A stretch of 64,000 bases of DNA from positions 1 to 64,000 of the forward strand of contig NZ_AUCK01000014.1 of the NCBI RefSeq assembly GCF_000429725.1, given 5' to 3'. Every line of letters starts with the position of its first letter. Position 1 is the first letter of the stretch. The position numbers were made by a program, and so were the translations under genes. This stretch comes from Alkalicoccus chagannorensis DSM 18086. GTDB lineage: Bacteria > Bacillota > Bacilli > Bacillales > Salisediminibacteriaceae. A model generated the notes under the pieces. The model saw nothing but the letters and a program-made list of their open reading frames with translations, was not told where the DNA came from and did no database searches. Of this stretch, positions 44,092 to 51,949 are shown piece by piece.

Positions 44092-45879
44092 ATGCGGCTG
44101 ACCGGCTTTGCGACGGGGTTGGATATTAACCAGATGGTGCAGGATTTGATGAAGGCGGAACGGATGCCGATGGAGCGGATGGAGCAGGACAAGATCCGCG
44201 CGGAGGTCCGGATGGATCAATACCGGGAGATTAATGAGAAGCTTCGGGATTTTCGGGATAATACGTTTGATTCGGTGCTGCGCCGGTCGCAGATGCTCGC
44301 CAATGAGGGGACCAGTTCACATGAGAACCTCGTGACGGCTCAGGCATCGTCTTCGGCGTCGCAGGCGTCGCTCCGGATTACGGAAGTGACTTCTCTGGCC
44401 TCCGCAGCGTCGAACGCGAGCGCAGGCGCTGTCTCGGAGGAGCCGGTGGATGTGCAGGCGTCGTTCGGCAGTCAGGCGTTTGCCGGGGAAGAGAGCGGTG
44501 CGTGGACACGTGGACTGGTGAACCGGCAGACGATTACGGTGCAGCAGGCGCATACAACGATGTCGCTGGATGAAGAACTCGGGAATCCGGATTCTGTCGT
44601 TGTGCGGGTGAACGGCCAGGCGTATAAAGTGGTGGAAGAGTTCGATGAGGGGCTTCGTGCGACGCAGGTCATGATCAATCCGGATACGAATGAGCTGACG
44701 TTTGGAGAATCGCTCGCGCGGAACGACCGTGTGGAAGTCACTGCGATGACGGCTGATGAGAATGGTCCGGATCTGTACTCGGTGAACGAGCTGACGGTGT
44801 ATGATGAGGATGGTCAGGCCGTCCGGGATGCTTTCGTCGTCACGTCGGAGGATTCGATGGAGGACGTGATCTCGCAGTTCAACCGCTCGGTGACCGGCGT
44901 CAATGCGTTCTTTGATGAGCAGTCCCGACGCGTGTCGGTCATGCGCGAAGATACTGGCGTGTTTGCGGCGGAAGGCCAGCCGGAAATGCAGTTCAGCGGA
45001 ACATTTTTTAACGACGTACTTCGTCTGGATGACGCTGGGGAAACCGCTGCCCGCAATGCGGCCTTCACGGTGAACGGGCTGGAGACGCACCGCCGTTCGA
45101 ACACGTTTACCATCAGCAACATCCAGCTGACGCTGCAGGATACGTTCTCCGACCGGGATGTAACGGTCGGTGTCTCCCGCAACACAGACAGCATCATGGA
45201 GACGATCACCTCTTTTATCGATGAATACAATGAGATTGTGGAACTCGTCAACGGCCGTGTTCGCGAAGAATCGTTCCGTGATTACCCGCCGCTCACCGAA
45301 GAGCAGCGCCGGGAGTTGTCCGAACGGGAAGCGGAACTGTGGGACGAGCGTGCAGAGAGCGGCCTTCTCCGCAACGACGGGCTGCTTCGAAATGGCATGA
45401 ATACGTTCCGCCAGCAGTTCTACACGCCGGTGATGGGCGATGTCGATACATCGATCACCCAGCTCACGCAAATAGGGATTTCCACGACGTCGAATTTCCG
45501 CGACGGCGGGATTCTCGAAGTGGATGAAGAGAAGCTCCGGGCCGCCATTGAAACGGATGCAGAAGGTGTTTTTCAGCTTTTCGCAGGAGACGGGACGCCG
45601 CAGGAGCAGGGCATTGCGAGACGTGTCCGTGCCAGCGCGGATACGCTGATTGAATCGATTGCCCAGCGTGCCGGGGGCTCCAGAGGACGTACCGTGAATC
45701 ACCAGTTTACGATTGGGCGGGAAATCAATAATATAGAGGACAGGATGACGAATTTTGAGCGTCGGCTGGAACAGATTGAAAACCGCTACTGGGCGCAGTT
45801 CAATGCGATGGAGCAGGCCGTGCAGCGTGCCAATTCCCAGTCGGAGTCGTTCTTCGCACAGATGTACGGAAACTTTTAA
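44092..45879 (+). CDS. fliD: Flagellar hook-associated protein 2, filament cap (copy 2)
   Basis: A 595-residue second FliD with the same N-terminal motif (LTGFATGLDINQMVQDLM) and C-terminal core (ISTTSNFRDGGILEVDEEKLR, GDGTPQEQGIARRVR) but a longer, different central region. AAAGGAG sets ATG 44092; the frame is open further upstream without a site. It is followed by fliT, flaG and fliS, so this copy sits in the conserved late flagellar cluster. The two FliDs differ mostly in the surface-exposed middle, which could give alternative caps or adhesive tips. Confidence 0.93.
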   Translation: MRLTGFATGLDINQMVQDLMKAERMPMERMEQDKIRAEVRMDQYREINEKLRDFRDNTFDSVLRRSQMLANEGTSSHENLVTAQASSSASQASLRITEVTSLASAASNASAGAVSEEPVDVQASFGSQAFAGEESGAWTRGLVNRQTITVQQAHTTMSLDEELGNPDSVVVRVNGQAYKVVEEFDEGLRATQVMINPDTNELTFGESLARNDRVEVTAMTADENGPDLYSVNELTVYDEDGQAVRDAFVVTSEDSMEDVISQFNRSVTGVNAFFDEQSRRVSVMREDTGVFAAEGQPEMQFSGTFFNDVLRLDDAGETAARNAAFTVNGLETHRRSNTFTISNIQLTLQDTFSDRDVTVGVSRNTDSIMETITSFIDEYNEIVELVNGRVREESFRDYPPLTEEQRRELSEREAELWDERAESGLLRNDGLLRNGMNTFRQQFYTPVMGDVDTSITQLTQIGISTTSNFRDGGILEVDEEKLRAAIETDAEGVFQLFAGDGTPQEQGIARRVRASADTLIESIAQRAGGSRGRTVNHQFTIGREINNIEDRMTNFERRLEQIENRYWAQFNAMEQAVQRANSQSESFFAQMYGNF

Positions 45880-45929
45880 ACGGCAGTGCCGGATCACTGC
45901 CGCAGCATGACGGGAGAGGTAGTGGTACC

Positions 45930-46286
45930 ATGGCACTGATCAAAGAAATGTATCAGACGACGTACAAGCTCCGTGAGCAGCTCAAGCAGCCCTATCCATT
46001 ATCGGACGATGACCGGGACGGCTACATCGCCCGGGTGAATGAACTGCTGGAACTCCGTCAGCGCTACCTGGATCAGGGAGCGGCACCGGAGACCGAAATG
46101 GAGCAGAAGGCGGCCAGAGAGGTACTGGAGATGAACAAAGACGTGCAGCAGATGCTCGCGGAGCGGCAGCAGATGATCCAGCAGGACCTCAACAAGCTGA
46201 AGAAGAAAAGGCAGACGGGACGGCGCTACGAAAATCCGTATGCAGGGCCGTCGCCGGACGGGATGTTTTTTGACTCGAAAAAATAG
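45930..46286 (+). CDS. fliT: FliT-like flagellar chaperone
   Basis: A 118-residue, largely helical, highly charged protein. Its position right after fliD and its C-terminal YENPYAGPSPDGMFFDSKK-type tail match Bacillus FliT proteins, which chaperone FliD before export. GGGAGAGG precedes ATG 45930. The assignment is by context plus tail; helical flagellar chaperones diverge quickly. Confidence 0.72.
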   Translation: MALIKEMYQTTYKLREQLKQPYPLSDDDRDGYIARVNELLELRQRYLDQGAAPETEMEQKAAREVLEMNKDVQQMLAERQQMIQQDLNKLKKKRQTGRRYENPYAGPSPDGMFFDSKK

Positions 46287-46358
46287 CCGGTGCCGGGGTA
46301 TGCGGACCTTTGCTTACAGCCTTTTGCGGTGAAATATGAAAATAAAAGAGTCGAAAGG

Positions 46359-46385
46359 TGGAATTTCTCCGCTTTCTTCCGATAC
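46359..46385 (+). promoter_or_regulatory. Weak sigma-D-like promoter before flaG
   Basis: TGGA (46359-46362), 15-bp spacer, TCCGATAC (46378-46385). Only the -10 is a fair match. Confidence 0.35.
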
Positions 46386-46423
46386 TAAAGGTGTGCACGA
46401 CATTTTATCGAGGAGTTGATCAC

Positions 46424-46807
46424 ATGGAAGTGAATCAAGCTGGCTCGATGTCTGTGAATGACCTGTTTTCCCGCACGCGGCATGCTTCGGAACGATCGGA
46501 GCGGAGCGAAGTGGCAGCAGCAGGAGCCGGCCGGAGCATGGAAGTGACGGCGGCAGCAGCAGACTCGACCGAGCGCACCTGGCAGCAGGAGGATCTGGAC
46601 CGCGGTATCGAGGCGATGAATGAGCTCGCCGTGTTCAAGGACCGATCGCTTCAGTTTGAGCACCATGACACGCTCGATCGGACGATGGTCAAGGTGATTG
46701 ACCGGGAGACAGAGGAAATCGTAAGGGAAATTCCTCCAGAGGATTTCCTCGACATGATTTCGTCCATGCTGGAATTTGCAGGCATCATCATCGACGAACG
46801 GATCTAA
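46424..46807 (+). CDS. flaG: FlaG family protein (YvyC-like)
   Basis: A 127-residue flagellar accessory protein. The C-terminal half has the FlaG core (RSLQFEHHDTLDRTMVKVID, then EIVREIPPEDFLDMISSMLE). The N-terminal half is a low-complexity Ser/Ala/Glu linker. FlaG affects filament length in several bacteria. ATG 46424 follows AGGAG, and the upstream open frame is excluded on this basis. Usually found next to fliD and fliS, as here. Confidence 0.92.
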   Translation: MEVNQAGSMSVNDLFSRTRHASERSERSEVAAAGAGRSMEVTAAAADSTERTWQQEDLDRGIEAMNELAVFKDRSLQFEHHDTLDRTMVKVIDRETEEIVREIPPEDFLDMISSMLEFAGIIIDERI

Positions 46808-46812
46808 GCAGC

Positions 46813-46843
46813 AAACCGTCTTCCCACCTGGAGGCGGTTTTTC
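46813..46843 (+). terminator. Terminator of flaG
   Basis: AAACCGTCTTCC (46813-46824) pairs with GGAGGCGGTTT (46830-46840) with a bulge, then T run. Confidence 0.65.
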
Positions 46844-46969
46844 TGCCTGAACGGGGGAAGTGAAGAGAGCGTGGGCGTCGACTTCGGCGTGGGGTGCAGG
46901 CAGTTTCAAGTGATAAGAAAGGGTGCTTTTCACCTTGTAAGAAACGAGTCACAGCAGGAAGGCATCGGC

Positions 46970-47156
46970 TGTGTCGGCTGCTCGGGAAGCTGGAAGCATC
47001 TATGCTTCTCTCCAAGAACCTACGGTACACGCCATGCCGATTACATGGCGTCGTGCGCTGCATGGGAAGAAAGAAAATTCCTGTTTTCGTTCAAAAGCCT
47101 GCAGCGACGCCGCACGCCGTTTCGACCAGAAGCCGCTTCGCACTTTTGTTAGGAAA
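46970..47156 (+). repeat. Dispersed intergenic repeat, copy
   Basis: TCGGCTGCTCGGGAAG, GCGTCGTGCGCTGC, GGGAAGAAAG, TTCAAAAGCCTGCAGCGACG, CCGCACGCCGTTTCGACC, CTTTTGTTAGG. The 46808-47260 spacer otherwise holds only the flaG terminator and the fliS promoter. Confidence 0.6.
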
Positions 47157-47171
47157 AAAGTGCAGGAAGGC

Positions 47172-47198
47172 TAAAGGTTTCAGGCTGCCTGCCGATAT
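47172..47198 (+). promoter_or_regulatory. Consensus sigma-D promoter of fliS
   Basis: TAAA (47172-47175), exactly 15 bp, GCCGATAT (47191-47198): a perfect sigma-D match. A TATAAT overlaps the -10 (47195-47200). The leader to the fliS start is about 55 bases. Confidence 0.9.
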
Positions 47199-47260
47199 AA
47201 TACATAGGAACATTGTCATCAATGAAAAGCACGATAGTGTACAGAAAGGGTGTCGGCATC

Positions 47261-47908
47261 GTGAATTCTAATCCATATGCACAGTACAAACAGAATGCCA
47301 TGGAAACCAAGTCCCCCGGCGAGTTGACGTTGATGTTGTACGAGGGATGTCTGAAATTTATGAAACGCGCAGAGACAGCTTTGGCAGAAAACGAAGTCGA
47401 AGAGAAGCATACGAACCTGGTGAAAGCGCAGAACATCATCCGGGAGCTCATGGTCACCTTGAACACCGATGTTCAGGTGAGCAGCGACATGATGCAGCTG
47501 TACGACTACATTCTGAATCAGCTGATCGAAGCCAACACGAAAAACGATGTGGAAGCCTTGAAGCGGGCCGAGCGGTTCACCATCGACTTCCGCGACACGT
47601 GGAAAGAAGTGGTGCAGGCAGACCGCCGGCAGCGATTCGGTACGAAAGAGCGTACGGAAGCTCCAGCTGCTCCGCAGGCCGGAAGCACGAACGGACAGGC
47701 AGTAGGACGAATCCAGCCGGAGAAAAAAGCTGTCCCGGCATCAGAAACATCCCAGCCAGCGGCTTCCGCGGCTCCGTCCAAAGCCCAGCCGGCTAACCCG
47801 TATGCCAAAGCCCGTCAGCAGGCGGTGGCTGCAGGAGCACCATCCAATCCATATGCGAAAGCAAAACAGCAGGCAGCGGTTGCTGCCGGCACGTCGAACT
47901 GGAACTAA
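47261..47908 (+). CDS. fliS: Flagellin chaperone FliS with repeat-bearing C-terminal extension
   Basis: A 215-residue cytoplasmic chaperone that binds the flagellin C-terminus before export. Residues ~1-130 are standard FliS (SNPYAQYKQNAMETKSPGEL, LMLYEGCLKFM, VTLNTDVQVS, FRDTWKEVV). Typical FliS proteins end there. Here an extra ~85-residue Ala/Pro/Gln/Lys-rich tail follows, containing two copies of NPYAKA(R/K)QQA. These echo the N-terminal NPYAQYKQNA segment, which in FliS caps the flagellin-binding groove. GTG 47261 has an AGAAAGGG site. Expression is expected from the sigma-D promoter at 47172. Confidence 0.92.
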   Translation: MNSNPYAQYKQNAMETKSPGELTLMLYEGCLKFMKRAETALAENEVEEKHTNLVKAQNIIRELMVTLNTDVQVSSDMMQLYDYILNQLIEANTKNDVEALKRAERFTIDFRDTWKEVVQADRRQRFGTKERTEAPAAPQAGSTNGQAVGRIQPEKKAVPASETSQPAASAAPSKAQPANPYAKARQQAVAAGAPSNPYAKAKQQAAVAAGTSNWN

Positions 47909-47944
47909 CGTCAGCATCGTGCTGAACGAACAAGCGCTGGACAA

Positions 47945-47990
47945 AACAATGCTTCCGACGATCCAAGGTGGATCATCGGAAGCATTGTTT
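47945..47990 (+). terminator. Terminator of fliS; GCTTCCGA-type hairpin family member
   Basis: AACAATGCTTCCGACGATCC (47945-47964) pairs with 47970-47989 around AAGGT, then TTTCTTTG. The same hairpin design recurs at 50006, 55234 and 63524. Confidence 0.8.
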
Positions 47991-48196
47991 CTTTGTGCGG
48001 GAAAGAGCCTGCGATTGTTCCATGGAGACGGGGGCTTCGTCTTCTACACTGGATGAACGAAGCGCTTGTTCTTGAAGTACCTGCATCGCCGCCCCACGGG
48101 ATGGGCGGAAAAGACAGCACTGGCAGGCCTTTGTTTCGTGCAGCCGTTTTGTGCACATGATATGATAGGAAAAAAGAAAGCGGAAGGAGGGCCTGC

Positions 48197-48583
48197 ATGG
48201 CACGGTTATCGGAGAAGCAGGAGATATTTCTGCAGCAGTACCGGCTGCTGCTGGATGAAATAGCAGAGGCTGCTGCGTACGCGGCTTCCTGCTACGAGCA
48301 GGGAGATGATGATATTGGAGACCGGCTGCTGACATCTGTGTGCGGCGGCATGCTTATGTATCATCCTGATAACGTGACGCTGTACTCGATTTTCGCCGGA
48401 GATGAGGAAGCACTGCAGCTGTTGAAGGTCCACTACGAAACGATGGTGACCGCTTCCCACATTCAGGCGGATGACGCGGCAGCAGATGCGAAAAAACAAT
48501 TCGTGCAGGGTGCGCTGATGCCGGCGTTACTGCAATGGCAGCAGCGGCTGCAGAAAGAAGGAGACAACCATGCCCCTCATTGA
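48197..48583 (+). CDS. Small helical protein in the flagellar cluster, unknown function
   Basis: A 128-residue mostly helical protein without membrane segments. GGAAGGAGGG precedes ATG 48197. The N-terminus (FLQQYRLLLDEIAEAAAYAA) and C-terminus (ALMPALLQWQQRLQKEG) are amphipathic helices. It shares size and a PALxxW-type C-terminal motif with the protein at 28431. Its location after fliS might point to a chaperone-like role, but this is only context. Overlaps the next gene by 14 bases. Confidence 0.7.
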   Translation: MARLSEKQEIFLQQYRLLLDEIAEAAAYAASCYEQGDDDIGDRLLTSVCGGMLMYHPDNVTLYSIFAGDEEALQLLKVHYETMVTASHIQADDAAADAKKQFVQGALMPALLQWQQRLQKEGDNHAPH

Positions 48584-49538
48584 CCTGCCGTTGGAACAAT
48601 TGTATACATACCGCGGGCGCAGTCCGGAGCCTGACGATTTCAGCCGATTCTGGACCGAAGCGCTCGCGGAGCTTGATCATCATGAAGCAGCTCCTGTCCG
48701 CAGGCAGGCTGATTTTCAGACGAATCAGGCATCGTGCTGGCATTTGACCTTTACCGGGATCGGCGGCGCGGACGTGCATGTGAAAGAACTTCGTCCGCGC
48801 GGCTGGACCGAAGGAGACCCTTCTCCTGCCGTGATCATGTTCCATGGATACGGTCGTTCTTCCGGCGGCTGGCTCGAAAAAGCGGCATGGGCCGCAGAAG
48901 GCTGGTCCGTATTTGCGATGGATGTCCGCGGCCAGGGCGGTGCATCCACGGATCCCGGGGGTGTCAGCGGCTGGACGCTGCAGGGGCACATCACACGGGG
49001 GCTGGAAGATGGGCCGGAGCAGTTATTTTACCGAAACGTGTTCCTGGATGCTGCGCTGCTCGCCCGCCTTGTCTGCAGCGACGACACTGTCGACAGCAGC
49101 CGCGTCAGTACGACCGGGTGGTCCCAGGGAGGAGCCCTCGCACTCGTCTGTGCCGCGCTGGAACCGCGGATATCCCGGTGTGCACCGGTGTACCCGTTCT
49201 TGAGCGACTACCGCCGCGTCTGGGAAATGGATTTGGCGGAAGCTTCCTATCAGGATATCCGCCGCTGGTTCCGCCGTTTTGATCCACGGCACGAGCGGGA
49301 AGAGTCGTTTTTTCATACACTCGGGTATATTGATATCCAGCACATGATGCCCTGGGTGCGCGCAAACGTGCTCATGGGAACCGGGTTGATGGATACAGAA
49401 TGTCCGCCGTCGACGCAGTTTGCGGCATACAACCGGCTGACATCACCAAAAGAGGTACTCGTCTACCCGGATTTTGCTCATGAAAACCTGCCTGGTCACC
49501 CTGAAGCCATTTTTTCTTTCCTCACGAAGGGACCATGA
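48570..49538 (+). CDS. Acetylxylan esterase / cephalosporin-C deacetylase family (CE7)
   Basis: A 322-residue alpha/beta hydrolase that removes acetyl groups from small carbohydrates. The CE7 features are in order: HGYGRSSGGW oxyanion region, MDVRGQGG, nucleophile Ser in GWSQGGALAL, acid Asp in GLMDTECPPSTQFAAYN and His in DFAHENLPGH. GAAGGAG precedes ATG 48570. It lacks a signal peptide, so it acts on imported substrates. It overlaps the small helical gene, so the two are coupled although no functional link is evident. Confidence 0.93.
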   Translation: MPLIDLPLEQLYTYRGRSPEPDDFSRFWTEALAELDHHEAAPVRRQADFQTNQASCWHLTFTGIGGADVHVKELRPRGWTEGDPSPAVIMFHGYGRSSGGWLEKAAWAAEGWSVFAMDVRGQGGASTDPGGVSGWTLQGHITRGLEDGPEQLFYRNVFLDAALLARLVCSDDTVDSSRVSTTGWSQGGALALVCAALEPRISRCAPVYPFLSDYRRVWEMDLAEASYQDIRRWFRRFDPRHEREESFFHTLGYIDIQHMMPWVRANVLMGTGLMDTECPPSTQFAAYNRLTSPKEVLVYPDFAHENLPGHPEAIFSFLTKGP

Positions 49539-49631
49539 ATCCCTTTTTGGCCGGCTGACAGCATCATTAACAATAAAACAGGTGTACATGTTCGTCAGAA
49601 AGGGCATAGACTGGTAAAAGGAGGGTATTCT

Positions 49632-49967
49632 ATGCATGCATCATCTGAAGATAAAATACTTGCAGGACTCATCTACGTATTGAGCTTTTTCTTTCCGATT
49701 CTCGCCCCGCTGATCATCTGGCTGGTCAAGATGAAGACGTCGCCATTCGTTGATTTTCACGGCCGGGAGTATTTCAACCTTGCGATTTCCTATTTCGTGT
49801 ACGGGTTGATCGCCAGCATTCTCACATTCATACTGATCGGCTGGGTGCTGATTCCGATTATCGGCATTGCGTTGATTGTCCTGACCATTATCGGAGCAGT
49901 GAAAGGATTTTCCGGTGAGACGTACAGGTTCCCACTGATTTTCCGATTGATCCCGGATAGAAAATAA
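49632..49967 (+). CDS. DUF4870-family membrane protein (copy 2)
   Basis: A 111-residue protein with three hydrophobic segments (about residues 11-32, 47-62, 66-90) and the family signature around VKMKTSPFVDFHGREYFN. Function unknown. AAAAGGAGGG precedes ATG 49632. A second member is at 34983; the two share layout rather than close sequence. Confidence 0.88.
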   Translation: MHASSEDKILAGLIYVLSFFFPILAPLIIWLVKMKTSPFVDFHGREYFNLAISYFVYGLIASILTFILIGWVLIPIIGIALIVLTIIGAVKGFSGETYRFPLIFRLIPDRK

Positions 49968-50005
49968 AGCAGGTACAAGCTCGAATTGCATCATATCTGT
50001 AAAGA

Positions 50006-50048
50006 AAAAGCTTCCGATCCTCCTTGGTGGAGGGTCGGAAGCTTTTTT
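50006..50048. terminator. Bidirectional terminator; GCTTCCGA-type hairpin family member
   Basis: AAAAAGCTTCCGATCCTCC (50006-50024) pairs with GGAGGGTCGGAAGCTTTTT (50029-50047). A-run and T-run on both sides allow action for DUF4870 gene 2 (+) and the transporter gene (-). Confidence 0.85.
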
Positions 50049-50080
50049 GGATGTAACAAGGCTTCATCTTGATAGGAAGA

Positions 50081-50117
50081 GAAGAAGGCTTGGTCCCCTC
50101 AGGGCCAAGCCTTCTTC
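50081..50117 (-). terminator. Hairpin downstream of the OFA transporter gene
   Basis: Perfect 13-bp stem GAAGAAGGCTTGG (50081-50093) with CCAAGCCTTCTTC (50105-50117), 36 bases past the transporter stop. Only a weak U tract on the - strand. Confidence 0.45.
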
Positions 50118-50152
50118 GAATCAACGACTGGATGCGTTAGCTGCATGGGGTA

Positions 50153-51442
50153 TTAATTGCCGGCAGGAGACGTGTTTCCTTTTTCTGCGGCCTCTGCATT
50201 TTCTTTCCGCAGCCGGTTCATGTCGATGCGGATGATAAGGGAGGCAGCGAGTGCGACAACAAACATGCCTCCGAAAATATACATCGTCAGTACGTAGCTA
50301 TCCGTCACTTCACGCAGCCACGAGACGACGACAGGACCGATGAGACCGGCTGCAGCCCATGCTGTCAGAATGTAGCCGTGAATAGCCCCCAGCTGCTTCG
50401 TTCCAAACAGATCGCCGATGAAGGCTGGAACGGTAGCGAACCCACCGCCGTAGCAGGTCATGATCAGGAATAGAATGGCCTGGAACATCAGGGCGTGTGT
50501 AATACTTGGCAGGACAAGGAACGATACTACTTGAATGACAAAAAACGCAGTATAAACATTGGCTCTCCCGATATAGTCGGAAATGGAAGCCCACGCCAAA
50601 CGTCCAGCTCCATTGAAGAAGCCCATGATCCCGACCATCGTTGCAGCAGCCGCTGCGCTCAGACCGGCGATTTCTTCGCCCATTGGCCCCGCTACAGACA
50701 GAATCGCAATGCCGCACGTGACGTTGATGAACAGCATCAGCCAGAGCAGGTAGAAGCGGCGTGTTTTGATCGATTCGTTAGCCGAAAGGTAGGAGAGGTC
50801 CTGGTTTCCCTGCTCCTCGCCTTCTTCCTCTTCCTTGTCGAGCATCGACTGTGGTTTCCATCCCTCAGGAGGACGCTCCAGATAAAGGGCGGATGGAAGC
50901 ATGACGACAAAGTAAATCGCGCCGAGCGCAAAGAATGTACCGGCAATGCCGAACATAGCAATGAAGTTCTGAATCAGCGGACTGGCGATGACAGACGCAA
51001 AGCCGAACCCCATAATAGCGAGACCGGTCGCCATCCCGCGCCGGTCCGGGAACCATTTAACGAGGGTGGAGACAGGAGTGATGTAGCCGACCCCGAGGCC
51101 GAAGCCGCCTAGGGCCCCGTAAGCCACATACATCAGCCAGATCGACTCGAGCTGGGCAGCCAGCCCGGAGCCGAGCATCCCGGCTGCAAAAAATCCGGTG
51201 GAAACAAGCCCCGATACCCGGGGCCCGTACTTTTCAACAAAATGTCCCATGAACGCAGCGGAGAGGCCAAGAAAAGCAATGGCAATACTGAACGTGATCG
51301 AAATGGCTGTCAGACTCCAGCCGAACGCTTCGTTCATCGGATTGGTAAAGACGCTCCATGAATACACAGAGCCGATGGAAATATGAATACCAACCGCCGC
51401 CGCAGCAATCAGCCAGCGGTTTTTCGTTGCTTCAACAGCCAT
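50153..51442 (-). CDS. OFA-family MFS transporter (oxalate/formate antiporter-like)
   Basis: A ~429-residue 12-helix major facilitator of the oxalate:formate antiporter (OFA) type. IGSVYSWSVFTNPM in the first helix, GFGLGVGYITPVSTLVKWFPDRRG in the middle of the first half, and the cytoplasmic loop are characteristic. The start is uncertain: ATG 51442 lies 12 bases after AGGAGAGG, while ATG 51454 touches the site. It follows a formate dehydrogenase and DUF1641 gene in the same direction, so formate or a related carboxylate is a plausible substrate. Confidence 0.88.
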   Translation of the reverse strand: MAVEATKNRWLIAAAAVGIHISIGSVYSWSVFTNPMNEAFGWSLTAISITFSIAIAFLGLSAAFMGHFVEKYGPRVSGLVSTGFFAAGMLGSGLAAQLESIWLMYVAYGALGGFGLGVGYITPVSTLVKWFPDRRGMATGLAIMGFGFASVIASPLIQNFIAMFGIAGTFFALGAIYFVVMLPSALYLERPPEGWKPQSMLDKEEEEGEEQGNQDLSYLSANESIKTRRFYLLWLMLFINVTCGIAILSVAGPMGEEIAGLSAAAAATMVGIMGFFNGAGRLAWASISDYIGRANVYTAFFVIQVVSFLVLPSITHALMFQAILFLIMTCYGGGFATVPAFIGDLFGTKQLGAIHGYILTAWAAAGLIGPVVVSWLREVTDSYVLTMYIFGGMFVVALAASLIIRIDMNRLRKENAEAAEKGNTSPAGN

Positions 51443-51460
51443 AGTGACACGCATCCTCTC

Positions 51461-51949
51461 CTAATGATCTTTGTTTTTGGGTGGTTCACCCATCCCTTCG
51501 AGGAAGCGGAACATCACGGTGATGGCTTTGTTCACTTCCGGGTCTTTGACTTTTTTAATGAGGTCCAGATAGCCCGTCTTTTCTTCCGGATCCGGGTCCT
51601 CTGCAACTCTGGAGACGCCATTTTTGACGCGGTCCAGCAGCACCTCAATTTCACTCATATTGATTTTGCCGAGCGTCGATCCGATCAGCAGCAGGTTCTT
51701 CAGCGCTTCCGTATTGCCTTCTTTTGTCGCCTCCCGGACAAGGATATGGAGTATCTCATCCCCTTCAGCCAGAAGCCCGTTCAGAGCCGAGGTTATACCA
51801 GTCTCATTCAAATTTTTCGTGAGCTGGATCATGCCGAGGACGGCTTCCTTATTGTCGACAAGCGCATCCTCAATTTCGGTCAGTGTTTCCCGTCTTTTTT
51901 CTTCTTGGGTCGGCTCGTGCTTCTCAATATGCCGGATTGGATCAGCCAT
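51461..51949 (-). CDS. DUF1641-family protein (YrhD-like)
   Basis: A 162-residue helical protein of the DUF1641 family, which accompanies formate dehydrogenase genes in Bacillus (yrhD beside yrhE). The family core IEVLLDRVKNGV...YLDLIKKVKDPEVNKAITVMFRFLEGMG is present. It starts inside the end of the dehydrogenase gene (8-base overlap), which supports a shared role, perhaps assembly or membrane anchoring. Biochemical function is unknown. Confidence 0.88.
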   Translation of the reverse strand: MADPIRHIEKHEPTQEEKRRETLTEIEDALVDNKEAVLGMIQLTKNLNETGITSALNGLLAEGDEILHILVREATKEGNTEALKNLLLIGSTLGKINMSEIEVLLDRVKNGVSRVAEDPDPEEKTGYLDLIKKVKDPEVNKAITVMFRFLEGMGEPPKNKDH

